From: Actinobacteria bacterium IMCC26103
GTDB lineage: Bacteria; Actinomycetota; Actinomycetes; Nanopelagicales; Nanopelagicaceae
DNA: 64,000 bases
Assembly: GCA_002284875.1 (NCBI GenBank)
Contig: CP015604.1
Span: forward strand, 310,001 to 374,000
Reading direction: 5' to 3'
A model generated the notes under the pieces. The model was not told where the DNA came from and searched no databases. It worked only from the letters and a program-made list of their open reading frames with translations. The stretch's first letter is position 1; each line of letters begins with the position of its first letter. The translations under genes were made by a program, and so were the position numbers. Shown one piece after another: positions 25,216 to 34,389 of this stretch.

Positions 25216-26985
25216 GTGGCGCGCAATCTTGTCAATATCGAAGAGGTCAGTAAGGCCTTTGATATTAGAGCGCTGCTCGAAAGAGTTTCCTTAGGAGTTT
25301 CTGAAGGCGATCGCATCGGAATCGTTGGGCGTAATGGATCAGGCAAAAGTACTTTAATGAAAGTTATTGCATCCGTTGAAAGCCCAGATCAAGGCAGAGT
25401 AACTAAAGCAAATTCAGTGAAAATCGGCTTGCTATCACAGGTAGATAAAGCTGACCCAAATTCAACTGTAGGCGATGTCGTAATTGGCGACAAAGCAAAA
25501 CATGAATGGGCTAGCGATTCCGGAATTAGAGAAGTATTTACCGGACTCTTTGGTGGATTTGATGATCACTTATTTGAAAGAAAATTCGCTACTTTATCTG
25601 GTGGAGAAAAACGTAGAGTCGGTTTAGCAAAGCTATTAATTGATGAACTTGATTTAATTCTTCTCGATGAACCAACTAACCATTTAGATGTCGAAGGTGT
25701 GGCATGGCTGGCTAACCACCTAAATAACCGTAAATCCCTAGCCGTTCTTGTTATTACACACGATCGCTGGTTTCTTGATGCTGTTACCGATAGAACATGG
25801 GAAGTAGTCGGTGGAAAAGTTGAAGAGTATGACGGAGGATATTCCGCATTCGTATTAGCTAAAGCAGAGCGTGCACGACAAGCCAACGCAATGGATGCCA
25901 GACGCAATAACTTGATTCGCAAAGAACTTGCTTGGTTGCGCCGCGGCGCTCCCGCACGAACAACAAAACCTAAGTTCCGCGTTGATGCAGCCAATGTTTT
26001 AATTGCAGAAGAGCCGGCTCCTCGCGACCAAGGCGAGTTACTGCGCTTTGCACGCAATCGTTTAGGTAACACTGTCTATGAAGCTCACCATTTACAGATT
26101 CGCGCTGGAGATAAAGAGTTAATTGATGATTTGTATTGGAACGTTGGCCCCGGAGATCGCATCGGAATAGTTGGAATTAATGGATCTGGCAAGACGACGC
26201 TAATGCGCACCCTGGCTGGACAGGTACAGCCATTTGGCGGAAAGCTAACCACGGGAGTAACGGTAAAAGCAGCCTTTCTAACCCAACATTTAGATGAGTT
26301 AAACCCGCAATGGCGTGTACTTGAAGCAGTAGAAAAAGTGGCAGCCCATATCGAATTAGGTAATGGAAAATCTCTATCGGCTTCGCAATTATGCGAACGG
26401 CTGGGTTTTGATAAAGATTCACAGTGGACACCAGTGGGCGACTTATCCGGCGGTGAAAAGCGCCGCTTGCAATTGACCCGTCTCTTGATGGACTCGCCAA
26501 ATGTTCTTTTACTTGATGAGCCAACCAATGATTTTGATATTGAAACCTTAACCGAGTTAGAAGATTTGCTCGACAGTTTTGGTGGAACTTTAATTGCCAT
26601 CTCACACGATAGATATTTTCTCGAGCGCGTCTGCGATAAGTTTGTTGGTCTGTTAGGAAATAAATCACTACGGGATTTACCGCGAGGGGTTGATCAGTAT
26701 CTTGAACAACGCGCAGATTCCATACAAAGTGCGAATGTGGATACAAAGGTAAAGAGCGTTTCTTCAGCATCAGAGCAACGCCAGTTAAAGAAGGATTTAG
26801 CGCGACTTGAGAGACAGATTGAGAAAGCAAAAGCTCGTATAACTGAACTCGAGCAATCGCAGGCAGATGCCGCTTTTGATCCGGCAGAGCTCACGCGCGT
26901 AAGCCAAGAACTTGAATCGCAACGAGCCGAACTAAACTCTCGCGAGGAAGAATGGCTAGAAGTCACGCTACTGCTCGAGCCATGA
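25216..26985 (+). CDS. ABC-F family ATPase (Uup-like)
   Basis: 589 aa with two ATP-binding cassettes. Walker A motifs GRNGSGKST (about residue 38) and GINGSGKTT (about residue 318), signatures LSGGEKRR and two Walker B sites ending in DEPTNHLDVEG and DEPTNDFDIET are all present. There are no membrane segments; the linker has basic residues and the C-terminus is a coiled-coil arm (KKDLARLERQIEKAKARITELE), as in Uup. ABC-F proteins act on ribosomes or DNA-related stress, not transport. The start is GTG 25216. No clear drug-resistance subtype can be assigned. Confidence 0.88.
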   Translation: MARNLVNIEEVSKAFDIRALLERVSLGVSEGDRIGIVGRNGSGKSTLMKVIASVESPDQGRVTKANSVKIGLLSQVDKADPNSTVGDVVIGDKAKHEWASDSGIREVFTGLFGGFDDHLFERKFATLSGGEKRRVGLAKLLIDELDLILLDEPTNHLDVEGVAWLANHLNNRKSLAVLVITHDRWFLDAVTDRTWEVVGGKVEEYDGGYSAFVLAKAERARQANAMDARRNNLIRKELAWLRRGAPARTTKPKFRVDAANVLIAEEPAPRDQGELLRFARNRLGNTVYEAHHLQIRAGDKELIDDLYWNVGPGDRIGIVGINGSGKTTLMRTLAGQVQPFGGKLTTGVTVKAAFLTQHLDELNPQWRVLEAVEKVAAHIELGNGKSLSASQLCERLGFDKDSQWTPVGDLSGGEKRRLQLTRLLMDSPNVLLLDEPTNDFDIETLTELEDLLDSFGGTLIAISHDRYFLERVCDKFVGLLGNKSLRDLPRGVDQYLEQRADSIQSANVDTKVKSVSSASEQRQLKKDLARLERQIEKAKARITELEQSQADAAFDPAELTRVSQELESQRAELNSREEEWLEVTLLLEP

Positions 26986-26999
26986 GTTAAAATATTTCT

Positions 27000-27530
27000 A
27001 TGAATAAAATTACACACGCTGTCGAGGTAATTCTTTTCCGTAGCCGATTTCTACTGGCCCCGCTTTATATGGGCCTTGTAGGAGCACTAATTCTCTTGGC
27101 TTATCGATTCGTTGTGGAGTTCTGGCACTTAGCGGAGAAGACGGCTGATGTAACAGCGAGTGAATTTACGCTCTCTTTGCTAGCCCTATTAGATCTAACT
27201 CTTTTGGCGAATCTGATTTTGATGGTGATCTTTGCCGGATATGAAAACTTTGTATCACGTATTGATGTTGCAACTACTTCAAAGGATCGCCCACATTGGA
27301 TGGGAACTATTGATTTCAGTGGTCTAAAAATTAAACTTATCGGATCACTAGTTGCGATTTCGGTAATTGAACTGCTTAAAGATTTTATTGAGCTCTCCGG
27401 ACAAGATCATGTTGGCGGCGGTACAAAGTGGCGAATCGTCATCCATCTGACTTTCGTTGTCTCTGGTGTTCTCTTTGCCCTCATGGATTGGATCGCTGAT
27501 AAGCGTGAATTCCAGGGCACTCATTCTTAA
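27000..27530 (+). CDS. UPF0114/YqhA family membrane protein
   Basis: 176 aa with about four membrane segments. The N-terminal FRSRFLLAPLYMGLVGALILLAY and the conserved LLDLTLLANLILMVIFAGYENFVS loop match the YqhA/UPF0114 family of uncharacterised inner-membrane proteins. A following WMGTIDFSGLKIKLIGSLVAIS segment is also conserved. Function is unknown. Its stop touches the start of the next membrane gene (TAATG), so the two are translated together. Confidence 0.85.
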   Translation: MNKITHAVEVILFRSRFLLAPLYMGLVGALILLAYRFVVEFWHLAEKTADVTASEFTLSLLALLDLTLLANLILMVIFAGYENFVSRIDVATTSKDRPHWMGTIDFSGLKIKLIGSLVAISVIELLKDFIELSGQDHVGGGTKWRIVIHLTFVVSGVLFALMDWIADKREFQGTHS

Positions 27531-28489
27531 TGGTTAAGAGCAATCAAAGGTTAGATTTTCTTGCCGCAATCTCAGGTTTAATGATCGCCTTTCAGGCGCG
27601 CGCTAATGGAGAACTCTCACATCGCATGGGAAATCCGATAGAGGCGGCTCTTGTTTCATTTGGATCCGGCTTACTAATTATCTCTGTCATTTCATTTTTT
27701 AACCCTGCAATCAAAAAAGGAATGAAGAATTTACGTACTGCTATTTCAAAAAATGAGATTCCGGTCTGGACTCTCTTCGCCGGAATGCTTGGCGGCAGTT
27801 TTGTTGCAGTACAAACCCAGATAGTTCCAGTAATCGGTGTTGCGATTTACTCAGTTGCCTCAATTGCCGGGCAGACCGCTGCATCCCTAATTGTCGATCG
27901 CATTGGCCTAACTGGTGGCGGAAAGAAACACATAACCGCCAAACGAGTAACAGCAGCGGGCGTAACGGTTTTAGCGGTCTTGGTCTCTGTTCTTGATCGA
28001 ATTGATGCACAGAATTTATCTCTCTGGGCGGTCTTATTTGGATGTGTTGCGGGTGCGATTGTTGGCGTACAGCGTGCGCTTAACGGACAAATAAATGAAA
28101 GCACCCACCAGAGTTTTGCTACTTCGCTACTTAACTTCATTATGGGAACAACCTTTTTAGTAATATTTTTAGCGATTGGGATGTTAATAAATCGAGCAGA
28201 TGTTGTAGCGCTGCCTGCAGGATCGTGGTGGATGTATACCGGTGGAACAATCGGAGTTATCTATATCGCCTTTACATCAACCATCGTGCAACATCTTGGG
28301 GTTCTAACTTTTACCTTAATAAGCGTTGGTGGCCAACTCGTTGGATCGCTTCTCATTGATCTTTATTCGCCAACTGCTGGCGTACATGTAAGTGCCTACT
28401 TAGTAAGCGGAATAGTTATGACTTATATCGGGGTTGTCGTGGGTGGCGTCGGTAATTTACCAAAGCTGAAATTAGCGAAGCGGCAATAA
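27530..28489 (+). CDS. DMT-superfamily transporter, YdcZ/DUF606 type
   Basis: 319 aa, very hydrophobic, with about ten membrane segments arranged as two similar halves (QARANGELSHRMGNPIEAALVSFGSGLL in the first, QRALNGQINESTHQSFATSLLNFIMG in the second). This repeat with the N-x-x-L and FA/SF motifs is typical of the YdcZ family of putative small-molecule exporters. The substrate is unknown. Its final 74 nt overlap the convergent DedA gene, so C-termini of both are encoded on opposite strands. Confidence 0.82.
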   Translation: MVKSNQRLDFLAAISGLMIAFQARANGELSHRMGNPIEAALVSFGSGLLIISVISFFNPAIKKGMKNLRTAISKNEIPVWTLFAGMLGGSFVAVQTQIVPVIGVAIYSVASIAGQTAASLIVDRIGLTGGGKKHITAKRVTAAGVTVLAVLVSVLDRIDAQNLSLWAVLFGCVAGAIVGVQRALNGQINESTHQSFATSLLNFIMGTTFLVIFLAIGMLINRADVVALPAGSWWMYTGGTIGVIYIAFTSTIVQHLGVLTFTLISVGGQLVGSLLIDLYSPTAGVHVSAYLVSGIVMTYIGVVVGGVGNLPKLKLAKRQ

Positions 28490-29036
28490 AGAAAGTAGCT
28501 ATCGCATAAGAAGAGCTCTTAACCCAAGGCAGAGTCGCGGCATAGAAACCAGCCAAGGTAATTCCGACTCCCCATAAAAGCGCACCTAATGCGTTTGCTG
28601 ATAGAAACTTGTAGTAATTCATCTTGGCAGCACCAGCAATCGGCGGGACGAAAGTGCGAATCCATGGGAAGAAGCGAGCCGCGACAACTGCCCACCACCC
28701 AGTTTTATCGTAAAAATCTTCAGCGTTACTGATCATGCGCTTCACGCGTGGAGATTTTTTCTTATCTAAATAAGGTCGGCCAACGACGCGACCAATAACA
28801 AATCCGACTTGATCTCCAAAGAATGCGGCCAAGAAGATCGCCGAAACTAAAATAACGATATTGATATTGCCATGCGCTGCGGCCACCAAACCAGCGCTAA
28901 ATAAAACTGAATCTCCGGGTAAAAAGAATCCAAATAAGAGTCCAGTTTCGATAAACACAATCGCTGCGACTACGAGATAGAAGATAAATGGGGCAAGTGA
29001 AGATAATTGAGCATCGAAAGATGCAGCGAGCTCCAT
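28416..29036 (-). CDS. DedA family (VTT domain) membrane protein
   Basis: 206 aa. The DedA/VTT core is clear: FIETGLLFGFFLPGDSVLFSAG near residue 28, then AFFGDQVGFVIGRVVGRPYL, and the conserved FYDKTGWWAVVAARFFPWIRTFVPPIAG with the membrane-embedded Arg and Pro residues. Members act as lipid scramblases or flippases, for example in undecaprenyl-phosphate or phosphatidylethanolamine recycling. It is followed on the same strand, upstream by position, by malic enzyme with no spacer. Confidence 0.9.
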   Translation of the reverse strand: MELAASFDAQLSSLAPFIFYLVVAAIVFIETGLLFGFFLPGDSVLFSAGLVAAAHGNINIVILVSAIFLAAFFGDQVGFVIGRVVGRPYLDKKKSPRVKRMISNAEDFYDKTGWWAVVAARFFPWIRTFVPPIAGAAKMNYYKFLSANALGALLWGVGITLAGFYAATLPWVKSSSYAIATFFIAASLISALVNYRRHPRQPRYKS

Positions 29037-30356
29037 TTAAACGCTCTTTTTTACCGCGGCGGCGACCTTTGAAACCACTTGAGAGTCAAAGACGCTTGGG
29101 ACGATAAATGAGGCATTTAATTGCGAGGAAGAAACGCAAGATGCGATCGCCTCTGCTGCAGCAATTAATAGTTCATCGGTGATTTTATGAGCGTTGGCAT
29201 CTAACAGCCCACGAAAGATTCCGGGGAAGGCCAGCACATTGTTAATTTGATTTGGTTGATCACTGCGACCGGTTGCAACAACAGTTGCATATTTACGGGC
29301 AATTACCGGATCGATCTCTGGATCTGGGTTAGCAAGGGCAAACACAATTGAACCCTTTGCCATAGATGCGACATCGCTTTCCTTTAAGACATTGGGTGCA
29401 CTTACTCCGATGAAAACATCTGCACCCTTCATGGCATCGGAGATATTTCCCGTGAAACCTGGAGTTACACAACCATCGATATCGAAAGCGACAATTTTTT
29501 CTGCACCGCTCTTGGCTAAAAGTCTAGAGATTGCAGTTCCAGCAGCGCCTGCTCCGCTCATAACGATAGTTATCTCGCCCATCTTTTTATTTACTAATTT
29601 AAGCGAGTTAGTTAAAGCTGCCAACACAACAATTGCAGTACCGTGTTGATCATCATGAAATACGGGAATATCCAATAAATCTCGTAAACGTTCTTCTATT
29701 TCAAAGCAACGAGGTGCAGATATATCTTCTAAGTTAATGCCTCCATAAACGGGTGCTATTAATTGCACAGTGCGGACAATTTCATCAACATCCTGGGTAT
29801 CTAAACAAACTGGCCAGGCATCTACATCAGCAAAACGTTTGAAGAGCGCTGCCTTACCTTCCATAACAGGAAGCGCCGCAGCGGGTCCGATATTTCCTAA
29901 ACCAAGTACTGCAGAGCCATCTGTAACTACAGCAACGGTATTGCGCTTCATAGTTAGGCGACGCACATCAGATGGATCGTCAACAATGGCCTGACAGATG
30001 CGAGCTACGCCAGGGGTGTATGCACGAGAGAGATCATCTCTTGTCTTTAAAGGCACTTTTGATTGAACTTCTAATTTGCCGCCCAGGTGCAATAAGAAAG
30101 TACGATCACTTACTTTTCGAACAGTCAGGCCAGTATGTGCAGTTAATGCGGCATTAATTTCTTGTGCATGATGGGCATCTAAAGTGTCGCAAGTAACGTC
30201 GATTACAACTTTTTCCAAGAGAGATTCAACTACATCGAGCGCAGTTATCGTTGCACCCGCACCTGTAATTACAGAAGTGATTAAGGCAACTGGCTGAAGT
30301 TCTGGTGCGCCTTCAACACGAATAGTTATTCCGTAGCCTGGAGAAGTTGAGGCCAC
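29037..30356 (-). CDS. NAD-dependent malic enzyme with N-terminal ACT domain
   Basis: 439 aa. Residues about 5-78 form an ACT-like regulatory domain (ITIRVEGAPELQPVALITSVITGAG). The malic enzyme core follows: AYTPGVARICQAI, GSAVLGLGNIGPAAALPVMEGKA, IPVFHDDQHGTAIVV with metal-binding Asp residues, and the NAD loop MSGAGAAGTAISRLL. It decarboxylates malate to pyruvate. The ACT fusion suggests allosteric control by an amino acid or related ligand, a usual feature in Actinobacteria. It directly follows upp on the same strand with no gap. Confidence 0.9.
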   Translation of the reverse strand: MASTSPGYGITIRVEGAPELQPVALITSVITGAGATITALDVVESLLEKVVIDVTCDTLDAHHAQEINAALTAHTGLTVRKVSDRTFLLHLGGKLEVQSKVPLKTRDDLSRAYTPGVARICQAIVDDPSDVRRLTMKRNTVAVVTDGSAVLGLGNIGPAAALPVMEGKAALFKRFADVDAWPVCLDTQDVDEIVRTVQLIAPVYGGINLEDISAPRCFEIEERLRDLLDIPVFHDDQHGTAIVVLAALTNSLKLVNKKMGEITIVMSGAGAAGTAISRLLAKSGAEKIVAFDIDGCVTPGFTGNISDAMKGADVFIGVSAPNVLKESDVASMAKGSIVFALANPDPEIDPVIARKYATVVATGRSDQPNQINNVLAFPGIFRGLLDANAHKITDELLIAAAEAIASCVSSSQLNASFIVPSVFDSQVVSKVAAAVKKSV

Positions 30357-30995
30357 TTAAACAACACCGTATAAACGATCGCCTGCATCGCCTAGTCCGG
30401 GAACGATGTAGCCATGATCGTTGAGCTTTTCATCCAAGGCGCCAGTTACAAGTTTGATAGGCACACCTGAATTTGCAAATGCATCTTCTAAAACTTTAAT
30501 TCCTTCAGGAGCTGCGAGAATGCAAATTGCGGTGATGTCATCGGCGCCACGTTCGATTAAAAAGTTAATAGCCGCAACCAATGTGCCGCCAGTTGCCAAC
30601 ATTGGGTCGAGCACGAAACATTGACGCCCCGCTAAATTTTCTGGCAAGCGATTGGCGTAAGTGCTTGCTTTAAGTGTCTTCTCATCGCGGACCATTCCGA
30701 GGAAACCAACTTCAGCCGTTGGTATCAATCGAGTCATGCCCTCCAACATTCCAAGTCCGGCACGCAAGATTGGAACAACAACTGGCCGCGGATCAGAGAG
30801 TTTTAGCCCGACCGTTGTAGTCACCGGAGTCTTAATCGAAACTTTTTCAGTACGGACATCGCGGGTTGCTTCGTAGGCGAGCAAAGTTACAAGTTCTTCA
30901 ACAAGGTGGCGAAATGTCGGGGAGTCGGTTTCTTCATCGCGTAGAACGGTCAATTTATGTGTAATCAGCGGGTGGTTGGCGACATGAACTTTCAT
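30357..30995 (-). CDS. upp: Uracil phosphoribosyltransferase
   Basis: 212 aa from ATG 30995 ([15 protein letters not shown]), the normal Upp N-terminus and length; the frame stays open to 31265, but the extra residues do not belong to the family. The PRPP loop [14 protein letters not shown] is near residue 130, and the C-terminal [16 protein letters not shown] closes the uracil site. It salvages uracil to UMP. The start is only 46 nt from the divergent TadA-associated gene, so their promoters overlap or one is leaderless. Confidence 0.95.
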   Translation of the reverse strand: MKVHVANHPLITHKLTVLRDEETDSPTFRHLVEELVTLLAYEATRDVRTEKVSIKTPVTTTVGLKLSDPRPVVVPILRAGLGMLEGMTRLIPTAEVGFLGMVRDEKTLKASTYANRLPENLAGRQCFVLDPMLATGGTLVAAINFLIERGADDITAICILAAPEGIKVLEDAFANSGVPIKLVTGALDEKLNDHGYIVPGLGDAGDRLYGVV

Positions 30996-31041
30996 GGCTC
31001 CTACCTTACAGGGCTTTCTATCTCGTCCAATGAGTGGGAAT

Positions 31042-31524
31042 ATGTCCGATGTGACGGATGCAATGGTGAACGAGGTAGATATCGCAGTTGCCGCATGGCA
31101 CGAGGATGGCCGTTGGAATTTGGCGCTATTACCTGATGCACATGATTTACCACATATTATTGATCGCTTAAAGTCACAGCAAACCAACGGTGGTGCGATT
31201 GCGTTGTTGGCAATCGATGAAGAATTCTTTATGGTGATTCGCGTTTTAGGATCACATATCAGCATGTTTCTCAGCGATGTAACTTGTGCAATGGATTATG
31301 AAGTTGCAGCTGATTTATTAGAACTTTGTGATTTAGATTCTCCAGAAGAAGATGAAGAACCGTTGCCAGTCGGACACTTAGATATTTTGGCTGACCTGGG
31401 AATAAACCAAATGGAACTTTCAACTCTCTGTGATGACGCCGAACTTTTTCCAGATGAACAATTAGAAGCAATCGCAAGCCGTCTGGGATTTGCTGAACAA
31501 TTTGCTGAGCTATTGGAGCTATAA
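31042..31524 (+). CDS. tRNA adenosine deaminase-associated protein
   Basis: About 160 aa, acidic. [17 protein letters not shown] near the N-terminus and [34 protein letters not shown] in the middle match the actinobacterial TadA-associated family (TIGR03941). It is encoded directly upstream of tadA. Its role is not established; conserved pairing suggests it helps or regulates tRNA deamination. The start is placed at ATG 31042 (MSDVTDAM), preceded by GTGGGAAT; a longer start at 30994 would share a CATG with the divergent upp start and is less likely. Confidence 0.8.
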   Translation: MSDVTDAMVNEVDIAVAAWHEDGRWNLALLPDAHDLPHIIDRLKSQQTNGGAIALLAIDEEFFMVIRVLGSHISMFLSDVTCAMDYEVAADLLELCDLDSPEEDEEPLPVGHLDILADLGINQMELSTLCDDAELFPDEQLEAIASRLGFAEQFAELLEL

Positions 31525-31553
31525 GAATTTCTATTCAAAGTCCAGAATCGCTA

Positions 31554-31985
31554 ATGGACAAGGCGATTGCGTTAGCCGAAAAAGCGATTGCAACCGGTGA
31601 TGTTCCAGTTGGTGCAATCATTGTAAATTGCGATGGCGAATTAATTGGCAGTGGTGCAAACGAACGCGAAGCTAATAACGATCCAACCGCACACGCAGAA
31701 ATAGTTGCGATTCGTAACGCAACGAGTTATCTACAAAATTCAAGGCTAGATGGTTGCACCTTGGTCGTAACTTTAGAGCCATGCGCAATGTGTGCCGGTG
31801 CTATCGCCCAATCCCGAATTTCAAATTTAATCTTCGGCGCTTGGGATGAAAAAGCGGGCGCAGTAGGCTCGATTTGGGATGTAATTAGAGATCCCCGAGC
31901 GCTCTATAAAATCAACGTGACATCTGGCATACGCGAGAAAGAGTGTGCGAAGCTATTAACGCAATTCTTTGAAGGACAGCGCTGA
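31554..31985 (+). CDS. tadA: tRNA-specific adenosine deaminase
   Basis: 143 aa. Zinc-site motifs HAEIVAIRNA (His and catalytic Glu, about residue 53) and PCAMCAGAI (two Cys, about residue 83) are intact, with DVPVGAIIV at the start of the fold. It deaminates A34 to inosine in tRNA-Arg(ACG). The listed ATG at 31554 gives a slightly short N-terminus. The same frame is open upstream (I-S-I-Q-S-P-E-S-L before the Met) without an ATG, GTG or TTG, so a rare ATT start at 31527 cannot be excluded. Confidence 0.93.
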   Translation: MDKAIALAEKAIATGDVPVGAIIVNCDGELIGSGANEREANNDPTAHAEIVAIRNATSYLQNSRLDGCTLVVTLEPCAMCAGAIAQSRISNLIFGAWDEKAGAVGSIWDVIRDPRALYKINVTSGIREKECAKLLTQFFEGQR

Positions 31986-31986
31986 T

Positions 31987-34329
31987 TTAGACGAGCAATT
32001 GGTAAGACGGATTTAAAATAGTTAATACGCCTTCTTCTTCGCCAACCATTCCTTCTGCACGAATTTGTGCTCCAACTTCCAGGCCAGCGATTTCACGGCG
32101 GCCCAGGAAGTGCAGAGTTACACCTCCGGTTTGATCCCAAACTTCAACCTGCAGAAGTGGAGCTGATCCCTTAGCTGCGCTCTTTATTGCAGTTACTTGC
32201 CCTTGCACCTGTGCGCGCATACGCCAAGTAATTTCTCCGATTGGCGTTAAGTCTTCGGCGTAATGGCTAATTGGCTCAACTGGCTTGATTACCTCTGCAA
32301 CCTTTTTAAATTCTGCCGCCTTAGCTGTCGATGAAGCTTTAGCTTTTGGTTGCGGATGAATAGTCAGCTGTGATCCTGAGGTAATGCGATCGACGTCAAA
32401 TGGAACGATCGTTGCGACAACACGTTGTAATTGTGAGATCGGGGCTGCAATTTCTTCCGCAGTCTGATCATGCAAAAGGCGTCCCAAGAAACCTGAATAT
32501 GCTCGTCGTGGAAGCAGCAGAGTTAATTCGACATCACTTTTTTCGGTCATACGAATTGCATAATCAACAGCCGCGTTCGCTAAACGGCGATCAGGGCAAT
32601 CTATTAATTCGAGTGTCACATCATCTAGAGCATCTGAGGCCGCCCAAGCGTCTCTGATATCTTCGGCGCGACGATCATCGATTACAAAGTGAACTGCGCT
32701 CAAATTACGGGGCTTTAGGCTGCGGGCATATCTAATTGCGCCTACGGTTGCGATATCAACGTTATCTACCAAGACAGTTACGTTGTGGCGCGCGATAGTT
32801 GTGGCGCGCTCTTGCTCTTGTCGAACTAAGAGGGCTTCTTGTTCACGGGTGTATTGACGACGCAAACGTAAGAAAGTCATTACCAGAATTGGTGCAGTAA
32901 CAAGAACCAACCAAGCGCCTTCTGTAAATTTAACAACTGAGAAGATAATTACAATTGCTAATGAAACTGAACCGGCGATCGCATTTATAATTACTCGCGC
33001 CCGCCAACCCTTTGGCTTAGTTCGTAGCGAATGCTTGGTCATCCCAAAACCAGCCAAGGTAAATCCAGTAAATACACCGAGTGCGTAAAAAGCAACTAAG
33101 TGTTCAACAGAACCAGCCGTGATAATCACTAAGAGAAGTCCGCCACCGGCAAGAAGTAAAATACCGTTCGAGAAAGCTAAACGGTGGCCACGCTTAGTCA
33201 GCTGACGAGGTAAATAACCATCGGTTGCAACGAAGTTACAGAGCAGTGGAAAAGCGCTATATGTGGTGTTCGCACCAGCAAAGAGAATAAGCATTGTCGC
33301 TAGCTGCACCAAGATAAACATAGCGCTGCCGAATGTGCCTTCACCGACTGCAGCTTTTGCAATCTGCGAGATAACCGTTGGTGTACCGGATTCGTACGGC
33401 ATTGCATGTATGTGATGGGCAAAGTAAGAAACACCAAGAACTAAAGTGCCGAGGATGCAGCTCATAACAACCAGGGTGCGCTTGGCATTTACATGCTCTG
33501 GTGTCTTGAAAAGGGCAACACCATCAGAAATCGCTTCTAAACCAGTTAGCGATGAACCACCATTTGCAAATGCACGAAGCAAGATAAATATGGCAGCGCC
33601 AGTTAACAGCCCTTGCTCTTGGCCAATATGAACTGCGCCAGGTAGATCAGTAGCAAGAGTTGGCAGCGTGCCTTGCGATAAACGCCAAAGCCCCATACCA
33701 AAGACAATCATCATGCAACCTACGAAGAAATAAGTTGGGAAGGCAAATGCCTTTCCTGCTTCTTTGACGCCACGTAAGTTGCCGTAAGTTAGAAGTGCGA
33801 TAACTGCAAAGATCATGGGCATCTTCCAAGATGCGATTGATGGGAAAGTTGAAATGATTGCGGCAACACCTGCTGCAGATTGAATTGCAACAGTTACGAT
33901 GTAATCGAGCATCAAAGCAACGGCAGCAATCTGTGCAACAACTGGTCCAAAATTATCGCGCGCAACAATGTAGGCGCCACCGGTCTTTGTATAGACATCA
34001 ATCACGTTTCGATATGACAGTGTGATCAAAACTAAAATCGCTAAAACAACTGCCGTCATCGGCATTAATATTGCAAAAGCGGCAAGACCAAATGCTGGCA
34101 AAAGTGCGATCAAGATTTGTTCGCTGCCATAAGCAGAAGATGAAATACAGTCTGAGGAGAGAATTCCTAAGGCATACCGCTTTGATAAACGTTGATGGCC
34201 CAGCGAGTGACGGTTTAGCGCTCCACCCAGAAAAGCGCGCTTGATTTTGTAGCTAAGCGGATCCTTAAGGTGAGCATGATCCTGAAGTGCAACAGGCTGT
34301 GGCGCACCATCTGTCCATGACTTTGGCAC
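31987..34329 (-). CDS. APC-superfamily permease fused to C-terminal OB-fold-like domain
   Basis: 780 aa. Residues about 35-480 hold roughly twelve membrane segments with APC signatures (SSDCISSSAYGSEQILIALLPA and KTGGAYIVARDNFGPV). A cytoplasmic part with a UspA-like segment follows (VTVLVDNVDIATVGAIRYARSLK). The last about 85 residues, from EITWRMRAQVQGQV, have the beta-rich look of an OB-fold (LLQVEVWDQTGGVTLHFLGRR). The permease portion resembles the KimA/YdaO-type potassium and amino-acid transporters of Actinobacteria. In other Actinobacteria a separate OB-fold gene lies near such a permease and Trk genes, so this is a natural fusion. Transport substrate is unproven. Confidence 0.85.
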   Translation of the reverse strand: MPKSWTDGAPQPVALQDHAHLKDPLSYKIKRAFLGGALNRHSLGHQRLSKRYALGILSSDCISSSAYGSEQILIALLPAFGLAAFAILMPMTAVVLAILVLITLSYRNVIDVYTKTGGAYIVARDNFGPVVAQIAAVALMLDYIVTVAIQSAAGVAAIISTFPSIASWKMPMIFAVIALLTYGNLRGVKEAGKAFAFPTYFFVGCMMIVFGMGLWRLSQGTLPTLATDLPGAVHIGQEQGLLTGAAIFILLRAFANGGSSLTGLEAISDGVALFKTPEHVNAKRTLVVMSCILGTLVLGVSYFAHHIHAMPYESGTPTVISQIAKAAVGEGTFGSAMFILVQLATMLILFAGANTTYSAFPLLCNFVATDGYLPRQLTKRGHRLAFSNGILLLAGGGLLLVIITAGSVEHLVAFYALGVFTGFTLAGFGMTKHSLRTKPKGWRARVIINAIAGSVSLAIVIIFSVVKFTEGAWLVLVTAPILVMTFLRLRRQYTREQEALLVRQEQERATTIARHNVTVLVDNVDIATVGAIRYARSLKPRNLSAVHFVIDDRRAEDIRDAWAASDALDDVTLELIDCPDRRLANAAVDYAIRMTEKSDVELTLLLPRRAYSGFLGRLLHDQTAEEIAAPISQLQRVVATIVPFDVDRITSGSQLTIHPQPKAKASSTAKAAEFKKVAEVIKPVEPISHYAEDLTPIGEITWRMRAQVQGQVTAIKSAAKGSAPLLQVEVWDQTGGVTLHFLGRREIAGLEVGAQIRAEGMVGEEEGVLTILNPSYQLLV

Positions 34330-34389
34330 ACAAACTCCTTCAGTTACCGCGACTGGCGCGTCTAATTACCTCTTCAGTATGCTCATCTT

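Noticed and set aside
25566-26600. Minus-strand ORFs of 168 and 171 codons inside the ABC-F gene
   Set aside because: Both are antisense shadows of a gene with two complete ATP-binding cassettes.
26177-26830. Minus-strand ORF of 217 codons
   Set aside because: Low-complexity, Leu/Gln-rich translation in the reverse frame of the ABC-F gene, with no ribosome site.
30996-31265. N-terminal extension of uracil phosphoribosyltransferase
   Set aside because: The frame is open, but residues before [10 protein letters not shown] are unlike the family and overlap the divergent TadA-associated gene.
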